Shown: positions 27,718-37,562 of the stretch, piece by piece
Position numbering within the stretch: the stretch's first letter is position 1
Layout of the letters: the number at the start of each line of letters is the position of its first letter
NCBI GenBank assembly: GCA_947170435.1
Contig: CAMVTO010000007.1
Coordinates: 38,097 to 102,096, forward strand
From: an uncultured Clostridia bacterium
GTDB lineage: Bacteria > Bacillota > Clostridia > Oscillospirales > Oscillospiraceae
Direction: 5' to 3'
Length of the DNA: 64,000 nt
Translations under genes and position numbers: made by a program
The notes under the pieces: model-generated
The model's input: only the letters and a program-made list of their open reading frames with translations
What the model was told of the DNA's origin: nothing
The model's database searches: none

Positions 27718-29136
27718 ATGAAACGTATGTTAACCATGGCGCTGGCGCTTTGCCTTGCGCTTGGCCTGGCGCTGCCCGCCCGCGCGGCCGCCTTTGAGGA
27801 CACTGCCGGTCACTGGGCCTCCGCCGCTGTGGAGCGTTGGAGCGACTACGGCATCGTGACCGGCGATGGCCGCGGCTTTCGCCCGGACGATGACATGACC
27901 CGCGCCGAGGCGGCGACCGTCTTTACCCGCCTGCTGGGGCTCACGTCCACCGAGGGCGCGCTGACCTTCCCGGACGTCGTGCCGGACGCGTGGTATGCGG
28001 ACGCGGTGGCCAAGGTCACTGCCGCCGGGATCATGAACGGTACGGACGGCGGCATGAAGCCCAACGCACCCGTTACCCGCGAGCAGTTCTTTACGATGTT
28101 TGCCCGCGCGCTTGGCATGAAGCAGCAGGCGACCACCAGCGGTACGCCCAGCGATGGCAGCGCGTGGTCGACGGGCTGGATCAATGCGCTGACGGACAAG
28201 GGCTATGTACAGGGCATGAACGGCAAGGTCAACGCGCGTTTGGACATCAACCGCGCGAGTGTCATGTCCCTGCTGAACCAGACGATCTCGAACTATGCGA
28301 ACACCCCGAACGCGGCGCTGGCTGCCTCCGGCGACAAGATCACGCTGATCGCGGCAAAGGACGTTGCCGTTTCGGGGCAGATGACCGATATGATCGTATC
28401 CGCCGGTGCTGCGAACGGCGGCGTCACACTGAAGGACGCGGCTGTTTCCGGCACGCTGACGGTGCTCTCCGACGGCGTGAAGCTGACGGTGCCCGAGGGC
28501 TCCTCGGTTGCCGCCGTTGAGGTGATGGCGAAGAATGTGACCGTCGAGGGCAAGGGTACGGTGACCACCGTGAACGTCCACGCTGCGAACGCGACGGTCG
28601 ACGTGGCGGGCGCTTCCGTTACGGTGGATGACGGGATCACCGGCGCCGTGAGCAACGGCGAGGCGCTTGCCGCCGGCAGCACGACCAAAACGGGAGAGAC
28701 CGCTCCGACAGGCGGAGCAGGCGGTGGCGGCGGTGCTGGCGGCGGAACCGGTGGCGGCGGCGGCCAGACGGTGACGCACACCGACGAGGAACTGGCCAAG
28801 GAGGCGGAGATCGCCGGCTATTTGCAGAACATGTCCTCGGCTTATCAGGAGGAAGCGGGCTTCATAAACCGGCAGGACGCCGCGGTGGCAGAGTGCATCG
28901 CCACCCTGATGAATTGTGTGGACAACGCTTTGGATCAGCGCGGCTCCGGCACCTTCCTGAGCGAGGACTTTATCCGCTCGCAGTACAGCCGGCAGATCTC
29001 AACGGTGAAGCAGGCGTACAACGAGTTCACTGGGGAGCAGAGGAGCCTTTTCAGAAGTCTGGCGGGGCGCCTTGAGGAGATGGATCATCTCATTGACGTG
29101 ATGCGCTACTTTGGCGCGAGCACCGACAATCTTTGA
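27718..29136 (+). CDS. SLH-domain surface protein, shorter paralogue
   Basis: This is a 472-residue protein with a signal peptide (residues about 1-24) and three SLH domains nearly parallel to those of the previous gene (HWASAAVERWSDYGIVTGDG; REQFFTMFARALGM; NGKVNARLDINRASVMSLLN). A beta-helix-like region full of VTVEG/VTVDD-type repeats follows, then a Gly-rich hinge near residues 335-350 and a helical C-terminal part of about 120 residues. AAGGAGAACATAGG precedes the ATG. An incomplete hairpin (GGACGCGGAGCGTTCCGCGTCC) lies in the 90-base gap before it. It probably arose by duplication of the upstream gene with a new C-terminal domain. Wall anchoring is well supported; the function of the C-terminal part is unknown. 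Confidence 0.85.
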   Translation: MKRMLTMALALCLALGLALPARAAAFEDTAGHWASAAVERWSDYGIVTGDGRGFRPDDDMTRAEAATVFTRLLGLTSTEGALTFPDVVPDAWYADAVAKVTAAGIMNGTDGGMKPNAPVTREQFFTMFARALGMKQQATTSGTPSDGSAWSTGWINALTDKGYVQGMNGKVNARLDINRASVMSLLNQTISNYANTPNAALAASGDKITLIAAKDVAVSGQMTDMIVSAGAANGGVTLKDAAVSGTLTVLSDGVKLTVPEGSSVAAVEVMAKNVTVEGKGTVTTVNVHAANATVDVAGASVTVDDGITGAVSNGEALAAGSTTKTGETAPTGGAGGGGGAGGGTGGGGGQTVTHTDEELAKEAEIAGYLQNMSSAYQEEAGFINRQDAAVAECIATLMNCVDNALDQRGSGTFLSEDFIRSQYSRQISTVKQAYNEFTGEQRSLFRSLAGRLEEMDHLIDVMRYFGASTDNL

Positions 29137-29185
29137 CCCGGATCGGACGTGGAGCGCCGAACCCCGGTAAAGGAGCGATTTTCCT

Positions 29186-29923
29186 ATGAAACGATGGGTG
29201 AAAACCCTGCTGATTGTTTTGCTGGTTCTGGCTTTGCTGGTGACCGGATTGTACATCTGGCAGCGCAAAAACATTGCGCTGCTCCGCGCGGCGTCCCGGC
29301 AGACGCAGGAGGAGCTGGACAATCAGATTGCGGAGCATCAGCAGCAGATGCAGGAGATGCTGGACAGCCACACGGAGATCACGGTGCGCGACCTGACGGA
29401 CGAGGAGAAGGACGCGCTGCGTGAGGGTACGCTTTCGACGGAGGATCTGATCGGACGTCTGACCGAAACGAATACCGCTGAGCCTGTCGCCGAACCCAGC
29501 CAACCGCCGGCCGCGGAAAGTACCGAAACCACGCCGCCGCCGCCCCCGCCGCCCCCCGCCGAATCGACGTATGAGCAGCAGCTCTCGGCGCTGGTGGCGC
29601 AGGTATATATCCTGCGGGAAAGCTTCCAGAATCAGTTGGCGCAGATCGAAGCGGAGGCGAAAGCGGAATACCACGCGCTGCCGGAGGAGCAGCGCGCCAA
29701 GTCGGCGCTGGCCGACCTCGCGTGGGGCTACTATGACCGCATGAAGGCGATGGAAGCAGAGTGTGACGCATCCATGACGAAGATCGTGGACGAAATGCGG
29801 ACGCTGATCGCGGAGAACCACGGCGATGAGACGCTGCCGGACAGCGTCTGGGCCTCCTACCTGAAGGAAAAAGAACTGAAAAAGACGTGGTATCTGTCCC
29901 AGCTGGAGCAGCGGGGACTCTGA
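29186..29923 (+). CDS. Single-pass membrane protein with coiled coil and Pro-rich hinge
   Basis: This is a 245-residue protein. One N-terminal membrane span lies at about residues 6-27 (KTLLIVLLVLALLVTGLYIW), then a Glu/Gln-rich coiled coil (about 30-75), a Pro/Thr linker with eight consecutive prolines (near 116-123), and a second helical region to the end. No enzyme motif is seen. It lies 49 bases after the second SLH gene, before a strong terminator, so it closes the envelope locus. AAAGGAG lies 10 bases before the ATG. A structural or tethering role between membrane and wall is inferred from architecture only. Confidence 0.7.
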   Translation: MKRWVKTLLIVLLVLALLVTGLYIWQRKNIALLRAASRQTQEELDNQIAEHQQQMQEMLDSHTEITVRDLTDEEKDALREGTLSTEDLIGRLTETNTAEPVAEPSQPPAAESTETTPPPPPPPPAESTYEQQLSALVAQVYILRESFQNQLAQIEAEAKAEYHALPEEQRAKSALADLAWGYYDRMKAMEAECDASMTKIVDEMRTLIAENHGDETLPDSVWASYLKEKELKKTWYLSQLEQRGL

Positions 29924-29930
29924 CACAGAA

Positions 29931-29958
29931 AACGGCCGGCTGACGCCGGCCGTTTTTT
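29931..29958. terminator. Bidirectional terminator between the envelope locus and asnA
   Basis: ACGGCCGGC, TGAC loop, GCCGGCCGT, then TTTTTT; the reverse strand has a shorter T run. Confidence 0.85.
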
Positions 29959-30007
29959 ATGGACTTGTTTCGCCGCTCGGCGGCGCGCCGAACGGGAGAT
30001 GCTGCCG

Positions 30008-31015
30008 TTACAGCAGCAGGATGCCACGTTCCTCGCAGGTTTTGCGGGTTTCCTCGTCCCACAAGCTCACCTGCACCTCGCCGATGTGCGCCGTGCCGAT
30101 GAGCAGCATGCACAAGCGGCTTTGCCCGATGCCGCCGCCCATGGTCAGGGGCAGCTCGCCGGCAAGCAGCATCTTGTGGAACGGCAGGGCGCGGCGCTCG
30201 TCGCAGCCCGCCAGCGTCAGCTGACGATCCATGGATTCCTCGTCCACGCGGATGCCCATGGAGCTGATCTCGAACGCGCGCTCAAGCAGGGGATTCCAGT
30301 AGAGAATGTCGCCGTTGAGCTCCCAGTCGTCGTAGTCCGGGGCGCGGCCGTCGTGCTTGATGCCGGATCTGAGCGTTTTGCCGATCTGCATCAGAAATAC
30401 CACGCCATGCTCGCGGCAGATGGCGTTTTCCCGCTCCTTGGGGGTGAGGCCGGGGTACCTGTCCTCCAGCTCCTGCGTGGTGAGGAAGAATACCTCGCGG
30501 GGCAGGTGGTTGTGGAGCGACGGGAAGGCGATGTTCAACGCGTCCGCCGTCTCGGTGACGGCGTTCACAATGTCACGCACCGTGTGCTTTAAGTAGCTGA
30601 TGCTGCGGTCGCTGCGGTCGATGACCTTTTCCCAGTCCCACTGATCGACATAGACGGAGTGGAGATTGTCCAGCTCCTCGTCGCGGCGGATGGCGTTCAT
30701 ATCGGTGACAAGGCCTTTGCCCACGTTGAATTCGTAACGCTTGAGCGCAAGGCGCTTCCACTTTGCCAGCGAGTGAACAACCTGCCCGTTTTCACCGACG
30801 TCGGGGATGTCGAAGCCGACGGGGCGCTCGACGCCGTTGAGATTGTCGTTGAGGCCGGAATTCTCCTCCACAAACAGCGGCGCGGAAACGCGGCGCAGAT
30901 TCAGCGCATGGCTCAGGTTCGTCTGAAAATTGCTCTTGATGAACTCGATGGCGCGCTGCATCTCGTAGACGGACAGCGGGGTTTTGTAGCCTTGCGGGAT
31001 CGTGATTTTGCTCAT
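30008..31015 (-). CDS. asnA: Aspartate--ammonia ligase (asparagine synthetase A)
   Basis: This converts aspartate, ammonia and ATP to asparagine in the cytoplasm. It is 335 residues, the normal AsnA length, with a class II aminoacyl-tRNA-synthetase-like fold. Matching segments include NLRRVSAPLFVEENSGLNDN, HSVYVDQWDWEKVI and PLTMGGGIGQSRLCMLLIGT. The ATG at 31015 follows TTTCAAAGGAGATGATCCT. It is a single-gene unit with a near-perfect promoter (31047-31075) and a terminator at 29931. No T-box or other leader was seen in the short 5' region. Confidence 0.96.
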   Translation of the reverse strand: MSKITIPQGYKTPLSVYEMQRAIEFIKSNFQTNLSHALNLRRVSAPLFVEENSGLNDNLNGVERPVGFDIPDVGENGQVVHSLAKWKRLALKRYEFNVGKGLVTDMNAIRRDEELDNLHSVYVDQWDWEKVIDRSDRSISYLKHTVRDIVNAVTETADALNIAFPSLHNHLPREVFFLTTQELEDRYPGLTPKERENAICREHGVVFLMQIGKTLRSGIKHDGRAPDYDDWELNGDILYWNPLLERAFEISSMGIRVDEESMDRQLTLAGCDERRALPFHKMLLAGELPLTMGGGIGQSRLCMLLIGTAHIGEVQVSLWDEETRKTCEERGILLL

Positions 31016-31046
31016 AGGATCATCTCCTTTGAAAAAATACCCAATG

Positions 31047-31075
31047 ATTATAATAAATTCATTCAGAAAATTCAA
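31047..31075 (-). promoter_or_regulatory. Promoter of asnA
   Basis: On the minus strand, TTGAAT (31075-31070), 17 bases, TATAAT (31052-31047). Confidence 0.75.
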
Positions 31076-31096
31076 TACCAACTTCACGCGCCGCCC

Positions 31097-31125
31097 TTGA
31101 CTTTCCCTATAGCCTGTGCTAACCT
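31097..31125 (+). promoter_or_regulatory. Distal promoter of the MacAB-like operon
   Basis: TTGACT (31097-31102), 17 bases, TAACCT (31120-31125). A possible second, extended -10 promoter (TGCTATCAT, -10 at 31241-31246) lies closer to the gene. Confidence 0.5.
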
Positions 31126-31127
31126 AA

Positions 31128-31150
31128 CTGTACTAATACAAATAGTACAG
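31128..31150. promoter_or_regulatory. Candidate repressor operator
   Basis: Perfect inverted repeat CTGTACTA, 7-base spacer, TAGTACAG, starting 2 bases after the -10 element. The size and form suit a dimeric GntR/TetR/MarR-type repressor; which one is unknown. Confidence 0.5.
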
Positions 31151-31290
31151 GTGGCACGGAACTTTTTCTCAATCGCTTCGTCCAACAGACCGGAAAGCGG
31201 ATTGTAACCATTTCGATACGCTTTTCGGGGAAATCTGTGCTATCATACAGTTTTGTAGTTTGTACACCACGCAAAGGAAGGAAAAGGATC

Positions 31291-33003
31291 ATGGCAGAAG
31301 TACTTGACAAGGAAAAGAAAGCGCCGGAGGCGGTTGCCGCGCCGGAATCGCCCACAGGCTTTTCGGACGCTCCGGCGCTGCCTGTGGCAAAAAAGAAGAA
31401 AAAGAACAAGAAAAAACTGATTCGCCGCATCGTCTCGCTGGTGATCGTGCTCGCGCTGCTGGCGGGCGTTGTGATCTGGCGCAAAAACAGCGCGGATCAG
31501 AGCGGCTCGGTGGAGGTCCTGACCGACACGGTTTACCGCGGCTCGATCACGAGCATGGTCGAGGGCAGCGGTGCGGCCGTGCCGAAGAACAGCGCCAGCA
31601 TCACCCTGCTTTCCGACGGGCAGGTGCTGGAGGTTTTCGTCTCTGAGGGCGATTTCGTTCACAAGGGCGACCAGCTCTACAGCATCGAGAGCAGCGCCGC
31701 GCAGACGGACTACAACAAGGCGGAGAAGGAGCTTCGCTCCGCGCAGAAGGAATACGACAAGCTGGTGGGCGCGGCCAACGACCTGAACGTTCGCGCCGAC
31801 TACGCGGGCATTCTGCTGGACGTTGCCTCGATCGCGGAGGGCGACGAGGTGGCAAAGGACAGCAAGGTGGCGACGCTGGTGGACAATACGAAGCTGCTGC
31901 TGCCGCTCTATTTCAGCTATGCCTATGAAGACATGATCTCCGTGGGACAGAGCGCGGCGGTATCCGTTCCCGCCACCATGGCACAGCTGAGCGGTACGGT
32001 ACATGAGATTCACAAGGTTCAGCGCGTGTCCACCGAGGGCAGCAAGCTCTTTGAGGTGGTCATCGCGGTGGACAATCCCGGCACGCTGACGGACAAGATG
32101 GCGGCGAGCGCAACGCTGCACATCGGCGGCGAAACCGTCTATCCCTATGAGCCGGGCGAGCTGAAGTGGTTCCGCTCCACGTCGCTGACCACCGAGATCA
32201 GCGGTGAGTGCGCGGTGAGCAAGCTCTACGACTATATGCCGGTCCGCGCGGGCGAGAGCGTACTTACCCTGACCGCCGAGAGCAGCGAGGACGCGCTGGA
32301 GAGCGCGGAGGCCGCTCTGGACGCGGCAAAGGACAAACTGGAGAAGGCACAGAAGAATCTGGACGCCCTCAACGGCGTCGCGCCGATTGACGGCACGGTG
32401 CTCTCGCTGGGCATCACCGCCGGCGAGGAGGCAAAGACCGGCACCGTTGCGGTGAGCATCGCCAATACGTCGACCATGATCGTCAACACTCAGATCGACG
32501 AGATGAACGTCTCCTTTGCCAAGGCGGGCATGCCGGTGGACATCACGCTCTGGGAGAACCAGATGACCGGCGTGATCGAGAGCGTCAGCCTCACCGCGGC
32601 GGCGAGCGACGGCATGAGCAGCGGCGTGGCGCGCTTCCCGATGGTCATCTCCGTGGACAACAGCGAGGGACTGCTGATGTCGGGCGCTTACGTTAATTAT
32701 TCTTTCACCGCCAGCCAGAGCGACGATTGCCTGGTCGTCCCGATCCAGTGCGTCAAATCCGCGCAGACCGTGGACGGCGAGAGCTGCAAGGTGCTGTTCG
32801 TGCAGACCGACGAGCCGCCGGTCAACGACGTGGAGCTTGCCACCGACATGATGGAGATTCCCGAGGGCTTCTATCCCGCGGTGGTGGAGATCGGCATCTC
32901 CGACAACAAAAGCGTGGAGATCAAGTCCGGCGTCGAGGAGGGCGCGGTCGTCTATGCCGGCGTCATGCAGAACGACAGCATGGGAATGGGGATGCACTTC
33001 TGA
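31291..33003 (+). CDS. HlyD/MacA-like membrane fusion protein of an ABC exporter
   Basis: This is a 570-residue adaptor. A Lys-rich cytoplasmic start precedes one membrane span at about residues 46-64 (IVSLVIVLALLAGVVIW). A biotinyl-lipoyl-like half motif (GQVLEVFVSEGDFVHKGDQL) and a coiled-coil hairpin follow, then the partner half (GTVLSLGITAGEEAKTG) and beta-barrel segments. It is predicted to link the permease to the outside surface and help export substrates. The ATG at 31291 follows AAGGAAGGAAAAGGATC. The ATPase starts 3 bases after its stop. The substrate is unknown; relatives export peptides, macrolides or surface components. Confidence 0.85.
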   Translation: MAEVLDKEKKAPEAVAAPESPTGFSDAPALPVAKKKKKNKKKLIRRIVSLVIVLALLAGVVIWRKNSADQSGSVEVLTDTVYRGSITSMVEGSGAAVPKNSASITLLSDGQVLEVFVSEGDFVHKGDQLYSIESSAAQTDYNKAEKELRSAQKEYDKLVGAANDLNVRADYAGILLDVASIAEGDEVAKDSKVATLVDNTKLLLPLYFSYAYEDMISVGQSAAVSVPATMAQLSGTVHEIHKVQRVSTEGSKLFEVVIAVDNPGTLTDKMAASATLHIGGETVYPYEPGELKWFRSTSLTTEISGECAVSKLYDYMPVRAGESVLTLTAESSEDALESAEAALDAAKDKLEKAQKNLDALNGVAPIDGTVLSLGITAGEEAKTGTVAVSIANTSTMIVNTQIDEMNVSFAKAGMPVDITLWENQMTGVIESVSLTAAASDGMSSGVARFPMVISVDNSEGLLMSGAYVNYSFTASQSDDCLVVPIQCVKSAQTVDGESCKVLFVQTDEPPVNDVELATDMMEIPEGFYPAVVEIGISDNKSVEIKSGVEEGAVVYAGVMQNDSMGMGMHF

Positions 33004-33006
33004 GCC

Positions 33007-33698
33007 ATGCTGATTACATTAAAGGACGTATATAAGATCTACGGCGAGGGGCTGGAGAGCGAGGTGCGGGCGCTCAACGGCGTGAGCCTGGAGATCGACT
33101 ATGGCGAATTTGTCGCCATTGCGGGCCAGTCCGGCTCGGGCAAGTCCACGATGATGAACGTGCTCGGCTGTCTGGATATCCCGACCTACGGGGATTACTT
33201 CCTCGCGGGGCAGGACGTGTCGGAGCTGGACGACAAGCAGCTCTCGCACATCCGCAACAAGCAGATCGGCTTCATTTTTCAGGGCTACAACCTGATCCCG
33301 TCGCTCACGGCGGTGGAGAACGTGGAGCTCCCGCTCATTTATCAGGGCGTGTCCGCCTTCGACCGGCGAGATATGGCGATGGAGGCGCTCGAGCGCGTCG
33401 GCCTCGCCGCGCGCGCGAAGCACCACCCCGGCGAAATGTCCGGCGGCCAGCAGCAGCGCGTCGCCATCGCCCGCGCTATCGCGGCGCACCCGCCGATCAT
33501 CATGGCGGACGAGCCGACAGGCGCCCTGGACTCCAAGACGGGCCTTGAGGTGCTGGCGTTTTTGCAGCAGCTCAACAAAGAGGGCAGCACGATCCTGCTC
33601 ATCACCCACGATAACGGCATCGCGGCGACTGCGCGCCGCATCGTGCGGCTTTCCGACGGCAAGATCATTGAAGATCATGAGCAGGAGGTGGACTGGCT

Positions 33699-33702
<4 letters not shown>
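33007..33702 (+). CDS. MacB-like ABC transporter ATPase
   Basis: This is a 231-residue nucleotide-binding subunit of the MacB/LolD/FtsE type. Walker A is GQSGSGKST (40-48), the Q-loop region FIFQGYNLIPSLTAVENVEL, the signature MSGGQQQRVAIARAI and Walker B IIMADEPTGALD. It powers the permease encoded by the overlapping next gene (ATGA overlap at 33699-33702). It is the second gene of the adaptor-ATPase-permease-SLH operon. Confidence 0.93.
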
Positions 33703-34910
<1,208 letters not shown>

Positions 34911-34922
34911 GGAGGTTTCCCA

Positions 34923-36905
34923 ATGAAAAAGAGAATTTTTGCGGCACTGCTGTGCCTGGCGCTGATGGCGTCACTGGTTCCGGCGGCCTTTGCCGCCGGC
35001 CTGTACGCGGACGTGACGGATCAGGAGACCGCGCGCAACGCGGAGGTTCTGCGCCTGATCGGTGTGATGGAGGGCGACGGCAACGGCCAGTTTCGCCCCA
35101 ACAGCAGTCTGACCCGCGCGGAATTCTGCAAAATGGCGGTGGTGCTGAGCGGCAAGCGCAGCGTAGTCACGCGCTATGCCAGCCGCACCGTGTTTCCCGA
35201 CCTGCGCGCGTCCCACTGGGCGACGGGCTACGTCAACTATGCCGCCAGCGCGGACGCCGGCCTGATCCACGGTTTGCCGGACGGCACCTTCCAGCCGGAT
35301 CGCGCCATCACCTACGGCGAAGCGGTGACCATTCTGATGCGCCGCCTGGGCTATACCGACAAGGACACCGGCGGCATCTGGCCGGACGGCTATCTCGCGC
35401 TCGCGGGCGAGGCGGGCATGACCCGGGGGCTGACGCTCTCCGGCAGCGCGTCCATCACCCGCGCACAGGCGGCCAGACTGTTTGTCAATGCGCTGACGGC
35501 GGAGGATGGCAGCGGGAAAACCCTGCTCGACGTTCTGGGCTATGGCTGCGATACGACCGGCGATCCGGTTACGGTCTGGTCGGTGGATATGGTAAACGGG
35601 AAGCTCAGACTCTCGGACGGGACTACGCCTGAGATGGAGAACCCGATGGAGCTTACGGCGCTGATCGGCGTCAAGGGCTACGTCGTCACCAAGGACAAGA
35701 AGGTCGTCACGTTCCTGCCGGAGGTCAGCAATGCCGGCAATGCGGTCAGCGACGCTGCGATCATTGTCAGCGCTGACGGCTCCACGGCGGGCTTCGACGC
35801 GCTGACCGGCGGCGCGACCGGTTACACGGTCTATCGCAACGGCGTGCGCGCGAGCGCGAACGCGCTGAAGAAGGGCGACGTCGTGACCTACAATGCCGCG
35901 AACAACACGATTCAGGCGTGCGACACCCGCGTGGCGGTGTACTATGAGAACTGCGAGCCGTCTCCCGCCGCCCCGACGAGCATCACCGTGCTGGGCGGAA
36001 CAGAGTTTGCCGTTTTGCCGACGGCGCAGGGCAGTCTCGCGCAGCTCAAGCCCGGCAGGACCATGATCATCCAGCTCACCGCCGACGGCCGCGTCGCGGG
36101 GGCCTATGAGAGCGGCAGCGGCCTGAGCGGCAACGCGCTGGCGTATGTGGGCAGCAAGACGCAGCTGATCTGCGCCGGCACGCTGATCCCGCTGACGCTG
36201 AAGGGCGTCGATACCTCCAAGGTCGCGGATAAGGCGGTTCGCATTTCCCAATCCGGCAAGAACGCGTCGAACATCCATCTCTCCGCGCTGAGCGGCAGCA
36301 ACACTGGCGTGCTTGACCCGACCGCCAGGACCCTCGGCACGCGCAGGCTGGCGGACGGGGTGCTGGTATTCAGCGACGGCAAGCTGACCGCTGTCGAGGC
36401 GCTGGGCACCGCCGTGATCGAGCAGAGCCGCATCGCCTACGCCCGCACCAACGCCGCGAACGAGGTGGACCTGATCGTGATTGCGGATAACACGGATGTG
36501 TACTATGGCAGAGCGATCGTTCGCGCTGAATACGATGAAAGCACCGGCAAGGACAAGAATCAATATATTCGGATTGACGGAAACGGTCACGATACAGAAG
36601 AAATCAAGAGCGCGAACAGCGTGCGGACCGGCGATTATGTCGCGGCTCGTCTGAACAGCGCCAAAACGATGTTTACCAGCTTCAGCCCGCTCACCAAGCT
36701 CGCGTCCGTCCCCGCCTCCGCGTGGATCGGCGACACGGCGGTGAACTACGGCGGTCAGACCTACACGGTGCCCTCCGGCATCATCTGCTTCAACCGCGAC
36801 GCCGAAGTGTGGTTCGACGATCTCGACGCGGCGAGAGCCTACGGCGGCACGATGGACCTCTATGTCTCGGACGGCGTCGTCCGTGTCATCGAGGTGCGTG
36901 CGTAA
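34923..36905 (+). CDS. SLH-domain protein co-transcribed with the MacAB-like exporter
   Basis: This is a 660-residue secreted protein. A signal peptide (residues about 1-24) precedes three SLH-type domains at about 26-75, 88-145 and 148-195 (RTVFPDLRASHWATGYVNYA; DGTFQPDRAITYGEAVTILM). A beta-rich region of about 450 residues follows, with no catalytic motif I can identify. GGAGGTTTCCCA precedes the ATG, 12 bases after the permease, so it is part of the operon. It may be the surface anchor or exit component for the exporter, or its cargo. SLH identity is sure; the link to transport is inferred from gene order. Confidence 0.85.
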   Translation: MKKRIFAALLCLALMASLVPAAFAAGLYADVTDQETARNAEVLRLIGVMEGDGNGQFRPNSSLTRAEFCKMAVVLSGKRSVVTRYASRTVFPDLRASHWATGYVNYAASADAGLIHGLPDGTFQPDRAITYGEAVTILMRRLGYTDKDTGGIWPDGYLALAGEAGMTRGLTLSGSASITRAQAARLFVNALTAEDGSGKTLLDVLGYGCDTTGDPVTVWSVDMVNGKLRLSDGTTPEMENPMELTALIGVKGYVVTKDKKVVTFLPEVSNAGNAVSDAAIIVSADGSTAGFDALTGGATGYTVYRNGVRASANALKKGDVVTYNAANNTIQACDTRVAVYYENCEPSPAAPTSITVLGGTEFAVLPTAQGSLAQLKPGRTMIIQLTADGRVAGAYESGSGLSGNALAYVGSKTQLICAGTLIPLTLKGVDTSKVADKAVRISQSGKNASNIHLSALSGSNTGVLDPTARTLGTRRLADGVLVFSDGKLTAVEALGTAVIEQSRIAYARTNAANEVDLIVIADNTDVYYGRAIVRAEYDESTGKDKNQYIRIDGNGHDTEEIKSANSVRTGDYVAARLNSAKTMFTSFSPLTKLASVPASAWIGDTAVNYGGQTYTVPSGIICFNRDAEVWFDDLDAARAYGGTMDLYVSDGVVRVIEVRA

Positions 36906-36908
36906 GAC

Positions 36909-36937
36909 TTGCAATTTCCCGCGCGGTTCGCTATAAT
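36909..36937 (+). promoter_or_regulatory. Promoter of the 86-residue gene
   Basis: TTGCAA (36909-36914), 17 bases, TATAAT (36932-36937). Confidence 0.75.
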
Positions 36938-36960
36938 GGCGAACAAGGAGGGCAAACGCT

Positions 36961-37221
36961 ATGGAAATGGATCTGATTTTTGCCGAGGCCATGCTTGACG
37001 AGGTGCAGGAGCTGCTGGAGGCGATGATGGAGCTGGCGCAGCGCGCGGTCGAGGATGACTGCACCGACGATGAACGCGACGATCTCCAGCGGCAGCTGGA
37101 CACCCTGCGCGTGCGCATCGACGAGACGGTGGACGCCTACGAAAAGATGGGTGATTACCGTGACGCGCTGTACGCGGCTTGGAAGGCCTCAAACGATATC
37201 ATTCAAAGCATGCGAAGCTAA
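36961..37221 (+). CDS. Small acidic helical protein of unknown function
   Basis: This is an 86-residue protein with no family I recognise. It is rich in Glu, Asp, Leu and Met and should form one or two long helices (MLDEVQELLEAMMELAQRAV; LQRQLDTLRVRIDETVDAYE), so a dimeric coiled coil is likely. It has its own near-consensus promoter, a ribosome site (AAGGAGGGCAAACGCT) and its own terminator, which makes it a real expressed gene. There is no signal peptide, so it is predicted cytoplasmic. Confidence 0.75.
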   Translation: MEMDLIFAEAMLDEVQELLEAMMELAQRAVEDDCTDDERDDLQRQLDTLRVRIDETVDAYEKMGDYRDALYAAWKASNDIIQSMRS

Positions 37222-37255
37222 AAAAATTCCCGCCAGACGGCGGGAATTTTTTTAG
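37219..37255. terminator. Bidirectional terminator
   Basis: AAAAAAATTCCCGCC, AGAC loop, GGCGGGAATTTTTTT. It serves the converging 86- and 97-residue genes. Confidence 0.85.
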
Positions 37256-37256
37256 C

Positions 37257-37550
37257 TCATTCGGATTTCATCTCGTAGGGCATCTCCAGCGGATTCTTGC
37301 GCTCCATCCTGTCGTAGTGCCGGACGAGCAGCGGCTCCACCACATAGTACAGCAGCTTGCCGTCGAGATCGAAGAAGAACACGGCGAACAGCGCGGCGTA
37401 AGCCGCGGCGAGGAGGGCAAACAGCTTGCCGAAGAGCCGCAGGACGCGGCAGAGCGGACTGCGGCGCGCTCTGCGTGCCCGGCGCGCCTTCCTGAGGCGT
37501 TTTGCCTCCTTGCGCAGGGCGGCTTTCAGGATTCTTTTCTTCACGCTCAT
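37257..37550 (-). CDS. Small basic membrane protein
   Basis: This is a 97-residue protein with a very basic N-terminal half (KAALRKEAKRLRKARRARRA), one membrane span at about residues 42-62 (LFALLAAAYAALFAVFFF) and a polar tail. I do not recognise a family. It lies 12 bases downstream of the dehydratase subunit gene and is probably the last gene of that minus-strand operon. Positive charges before the span suggest an N-in orientation. Function unknown. Confidence 0.65.
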   Translation of the reverse strand: MSVKKRILKAALRKEAKRLRKARRARRARRSPLCRVLRLFGKLFALLAAAYAALFAVFFFDLDGKLLYYVVEPLLVRHYDRMERKNPLEMPYEMKSE

Positions 37551-37562
37551 TTTTCTGCCTCC

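Noticed and set aside
31016..31100. Possible T-box or asparagine-responsive leader for asnA
   Set aside because: The leader is only about 25 bases after the -10 element and lacks any GGGTGG-type antiterminator motif.
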